This document shows, in pieces, positions 7,000 through 8,671 of a stretch of DNA of 8,671 nt (position 1 is the stretch's first letter; the number at the start of each line of letters is the position of its first letter). The notes beneath the pieces were generated by a model, which worked only from the letters and a program-made list of their open reading frames with translations, was not told where the DNA came from and made no database searches. Location of the stretch: NCBI GenBank assembly GCA_005883905.1, contig VAYD01000086.1, positions 1 to 8,671 on the forward strand, in the 5' to 3' direction. This stretch comes from Actinomycetota bacterium (GTDB taxonomy: Bacteria > Actinomycetota > Thermoleophilia > Solirubrobacterales > Solirubrobacteraceae). A program made the position numbers and the translations under genes.

Positions 7000-8244
7000 G
7001 CGCTCACGACGTACGCTGCGTCTCACCGGCGAGGCTGCGCCGGGTTCGAACCCTGGCGCACCACACCGACCTCCGTGGCCACATCCTCCTTCCCGCCGAC
7101 CGACGTCAGCAGCTGGTCGACAGCGGCGAATGCCGACCCGCCGGTCGTATCGTGGGTCAGCCGTCTGAGCCGGCGCGGCGCACTGCTTGGCCTGCTGTTT
7201 GCGCTCGTCGTCGCCGTCGCGCTGTTCACGCGCTTCAGCATTGACGACCACCTGAGCCGCGACGAGGCGATCTTCATGTACGGCGGCCAGCAATTCGTCG
7301 CTGGAGTTCCGTACTACGTCAGCATCTTCGACGCGAAGACGCCGCTGTCGCCGATGATCGCCGGGGCCGGCGTCGAGGTGTCCAAGGTGCTCGGCGGCAG
7401 CGACGTGCACGCGGCGAGGGTCGTGTTCTTCCTGTTCGCCTGCGCCGCGGTGATGGCCGTGTACCTCCTGGCACTCTGGCTCTGGGGATCCGTCCTGGCA
7501 GGCGTGGTGAGCGCCGCCGCGTTCGTCTCCTACAAGGGCTTCGCCATCGACGCGCTCGGGGGACCTGATGCCAAGACGCCGGGCGTTGCCTTCGCTGCGG
7601 CGTCGATGGTCCTGCTCGTGCGGCGGCGCTGGCTGTCGGCCGGCGTCATGAGCGCGCTCGCGTTCCTCTGCTGGCAACCGCTGGGCATATACATGGTCGT
7701 AGCCGTCATCGCCGCGCTCGTGAGCGCCGGCGACCGGCGCCGGGCCTGCGCGCGCTCACTCGTCGGCGTCGCCATTCCCGTTGCCGGGATGTTCGGCTAC
7801 TACTGGATCGCCGGGGCCCTCCCCGACTTCATCGACGCGGCCTTTCGTTTCCCGCTGGAGGGCGTGAAGCGGGTGCACACGACAGTCGGGGAACGGGTGA
7901 GCCACATCGGCACCGTCGTCGGAGACAGCTACCCGGCGCTGCACGGCTGGCTCGTGTGGAGCGGGCTCGTGGCGTTGATCGTTCTCGCCGCGCTTGCCAT
8001 CTGGCAAGGCCGCGCGGCCTGGCGCAGCGTCCTGAGCCATCCGCTCATCAGCATTGTCATAGCGTCGTTCGTCCCGCTGGCGGCGTTCACGCTGTCAGAC
8101 GTCCAGAACTACCCCGACCTCTACCCGAGCCTGCCATATGCCGCATTGGGCCTGGGCGGCGCCGCGGCGGTGCTCGTGCGGTCGTGCTGTCTGGATTCAC
8201 CTGGGTGGCGTACTCGCGGGCCCGCCCAGATGGGGTGGGCCTGA
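6985..8244 (+). CDS. GT-C fold membrane glycosyltransferase (GT39/GT83-like), 419 aa, C-terminus lost by frame break
   Basis: This multi-pass protein has its first helix at about 65-83 and further helices at about 143-182, 199-213, 217-247, 257-277, 320-340, 350-368 and 378-398. The first outer loop carries the GT-C landmarks: SRD93-E94-AIFMYGGQQFVAGVPYY, and later DAKTPL (116-121). Relatives move sugars from polyprenyl-phosphate donors to proteins, lipids or wall polymers; donor and acceptor here are unknown. Near 8180 the frame departs from the expected protein: the residues after VLVR (SCCLDSPGW to the end) look non-coding, and the frame stops at TGA 8242-8244. The expected C-terminal domain continues in another frame (see 8244-8633). 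The start is unsure. ATG 6985 lies in a 19-bp palindrome and has no good ribosome binding site. ATG 6994 and GTG 7075 are the only other in-frame choices before helix 1, and GTG 7075 leaves a more usual tail of about 34 residues. Confidence 0.75.
   Translation: MCHMQALTTYAASHRRGCAGFEPWRTTPTSVATSSFPPTDVSSWSTAANADPPVVSWVSRLSRRGALLGLLFALVVAVALFTRFSIDDHLSRDEAIFMYGGQQFVAGVPYYVSIFDAKTPLSPMIAGAGVEVSKVLGGSDVHAARVVFFLFACAAVMAVYLLALWLWGSVLAGVVSAAAFVSYKGFAIDALGGPDAKTPGVAFAAASMVLLVRRRWLSAGVMSALAFLCWQPLGIYMVVAVIAALVSAGDRRRACARSLVGVAIPVAGMFGYYWIAGALPDFIDAAFRFPLEGVKRVHTTVGERVSHIGTVVGDSYPALHGWLVWSGLVALIVLAALAIWQGRAAWRSVLSHPLISIVIASFVPLAAFTLSDVQNYPDLYPSLPYAALGLGGAAAVLVRSCCLDSPGWRTRGPAQMGWA
7036..7060 (+). other. 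tRNA T-arm-like hairpin followed by CCA; possible tRNA remnant or attachment-site relic
   Basis: A nine-base stem (TGCGCCGGG with CCTGGCGCA, one G-T pair) encloses the seven-base loop TTCGAAC, exactly the conserved tRNA T-loop pattern. CCA follows at 7061-7063. The core GGGTTCGAACCC (7042-7053) is also a 12-bp palindrome. No D-arm, anticodon arm or matching 5' acceptor strand is present upstream at the right distance, so it is not an intact tRNA. In the glycosyltransferase frame it would encode GFEPWRT. That hints that the protein may really start downstream, at GTG 7075. Confidence 0.35.
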
Positions 8245-8633
8245 TGATTCAGCGCGCTCGGGCAGACGCCCTGACTCGGATCCTCGGCGCTCGCGGCACG
8301 CTGTACGCGATCGGGGATCCCGTGCCCCTCGTGCTCACCCACCGGCGCAACCCCAGCCGCTACATCTATCTCCGCTCCGGGGTCCTGCAGTGGATGCTCG
8401 CGCACACGCCCGGACGCTACGCGGGCTGGCGAGCACAGCTCCTCGCACGCGGCCCGAGCGTGATCGTCGTCCACGATTTCACGTGGAGGGGCCCCCACCT
8501 GCTGGCGTTCGATCGGTTCCTGGGCAGCCGCTACGAGACGCGCTGGCTGGGCGCATGGCAGGTGCTCGTCAAGGCGCCCCTGCTCCGCCGCGCGGAGGCC
8601 GACGGGGTGGCTCTGAACCGAGTGCCCGGCTGA
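8244..8633 (+). CDS. C-terminal soluble domain of the split glycosyltransferase, 129 aa
   Basis: This frame encodes a compact soluble domain: ADALTRILG, GTLYAIGDPVPLVLTHRRNPSRYIYLRSG (about 18-46), WMLAHTPGRYAGW, PSVIVVHDF and YETRWLGAWQVLVKA. It resembles the domain that follows the last membrane helix in many GT39-like actinobacterial proteins, so it is the missing tail of the upstream gene. The frame extends further upstream: VVLSGFTWVAYSRARPDG at about 8181-8234 would join onto VLVR of the first frame if one base were restored near 8180. As the sequence stands, ATG 8244-8246 overlaps the upstream TGA by one base (TGATG), a common coupling arrangement. The domain could therefore still be made as a separate polypeptide, although the Shine-Dalgarno sequence is weak (GGGGTGGG). 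A sequencing error, pseudogene or real split gene are all possible. Confidence 0.65.
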   Translation: MIQRARADALTRILGARGTLYAIGDPVPLVLTHRRNPSRYIYLRSGVLQWMLAHTPGRYAGWRAQLLARGPSVIVVHDFTWRGPHLLAFDRFLGSRYETRWLGAWQVLVKAPLLRRAEADGVALNRVPG

Positions 8634-8671
8634 GCCTTGCGAGCCGAAGCGTTGGTTGAGCAGGGCCGCGT

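Noticed and set aside
6963..7064. Intact tRNA gene ending at the T-arm-like hairpin
   Set aside because: The 5' acceptor candidate (GAGTGCG, 6963-6969) pairs only five of seven bases and is about 100 nt away. No D-arm or seven-base anticodon loop can be drawn between.
4470..7244. Very long rightward open frame (924 aa) opposite the 744-aa secreted protein
   Set aside because: It is an antisense shadow typical of GC-rich coding DNA. The product is Arg/Ala/Gly-rich with no domain, signal peptide or hydrophobic pattern, while the opposite strand has a signal peptide, a perfect ribosome binding site and family motifs.
8170..8200. Programmed ribosomal frameshift to make the full glycosyltransferase
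   Set aside because: No slippery heptamer (X XXY YYZ) or run of identical bases is seen at the junction. A plain indel or a split gene explains it more simply.
8627..8646. Terminator after the glycosyltransferase (CGGCT...AGCCG)
   Set aside because: There are only five pairs around a ten-base loop and no following T-run, which is too weak to call. The remaining bases to 8671 hold nothing else I can identify.

Overview
The window is visibly GC-rich, with G or C at most third codon positions. It carries proteins typical of soil Actinomycetota: a lipobox-bearing TAP/S33-type hydrolase, a Lipoprotein_15 (COG4315) lipoprotein, and a GT-C glycosyltransferase. My best guess is the Thermoleophilia/Solirubrobacterales or relatives. 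That placement is inferred from protein style, not from a marker gene. No rRNA, intact tRNA, CRISPR array, transposase or phage gene is recognisable.

Layout: the left edge (2-226, +) holds what looks like the C-terminal end of a membrane protein, and it converges on a leftward gene block. From about 6866 down to 174, five leftward genes are closely packed. In order of transcription they encode a 744-aa secreted protein with two Ig-like C-terminal repeats, a 446-aa lipoprotein alpha/beta hydrolase, a 155-aa Lipoprotein_15 protein, a 140-aa four-helix membrane protein, and a 712-aa secreted alpha/beta hydrolase. The first four are joined by abutting, overlapping or 17-nt junctions and look like one operon. 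The fifth follows a 78-nt gap containing several small dyads and may have its own promoter.

Rightward from about 6985 is a multi-pass GT-C (GT39/GT83-like) glycosyltransferase. Its reading frame breaks near 8180. The first frame ends at TGA 8242-8244, and the C-terminal soluble domain continues in another frame, with a possible restart ATG in a TGATG overlap. The divergent intergenic region and the 5' part of this gene hold a perfect 19-bp inverted repeat and a tRNA T-arm-like hairpin followed by CCA.

All gene products are predicted to be exported or membrane-embedded, so the window looks like a cell-envelope/secretion neighbourhood. The two hydrolases may act on extracellular peptides or esters, and the glycosyltransferase on envelope glycans. 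Substrates cannot be read from the sequence. I see no convincing new defence or mobile system. The best leads are the split glycosyltransferase, the lipoprotein missing its first signature motif, and the unexplained palindromes around 6981-7063.
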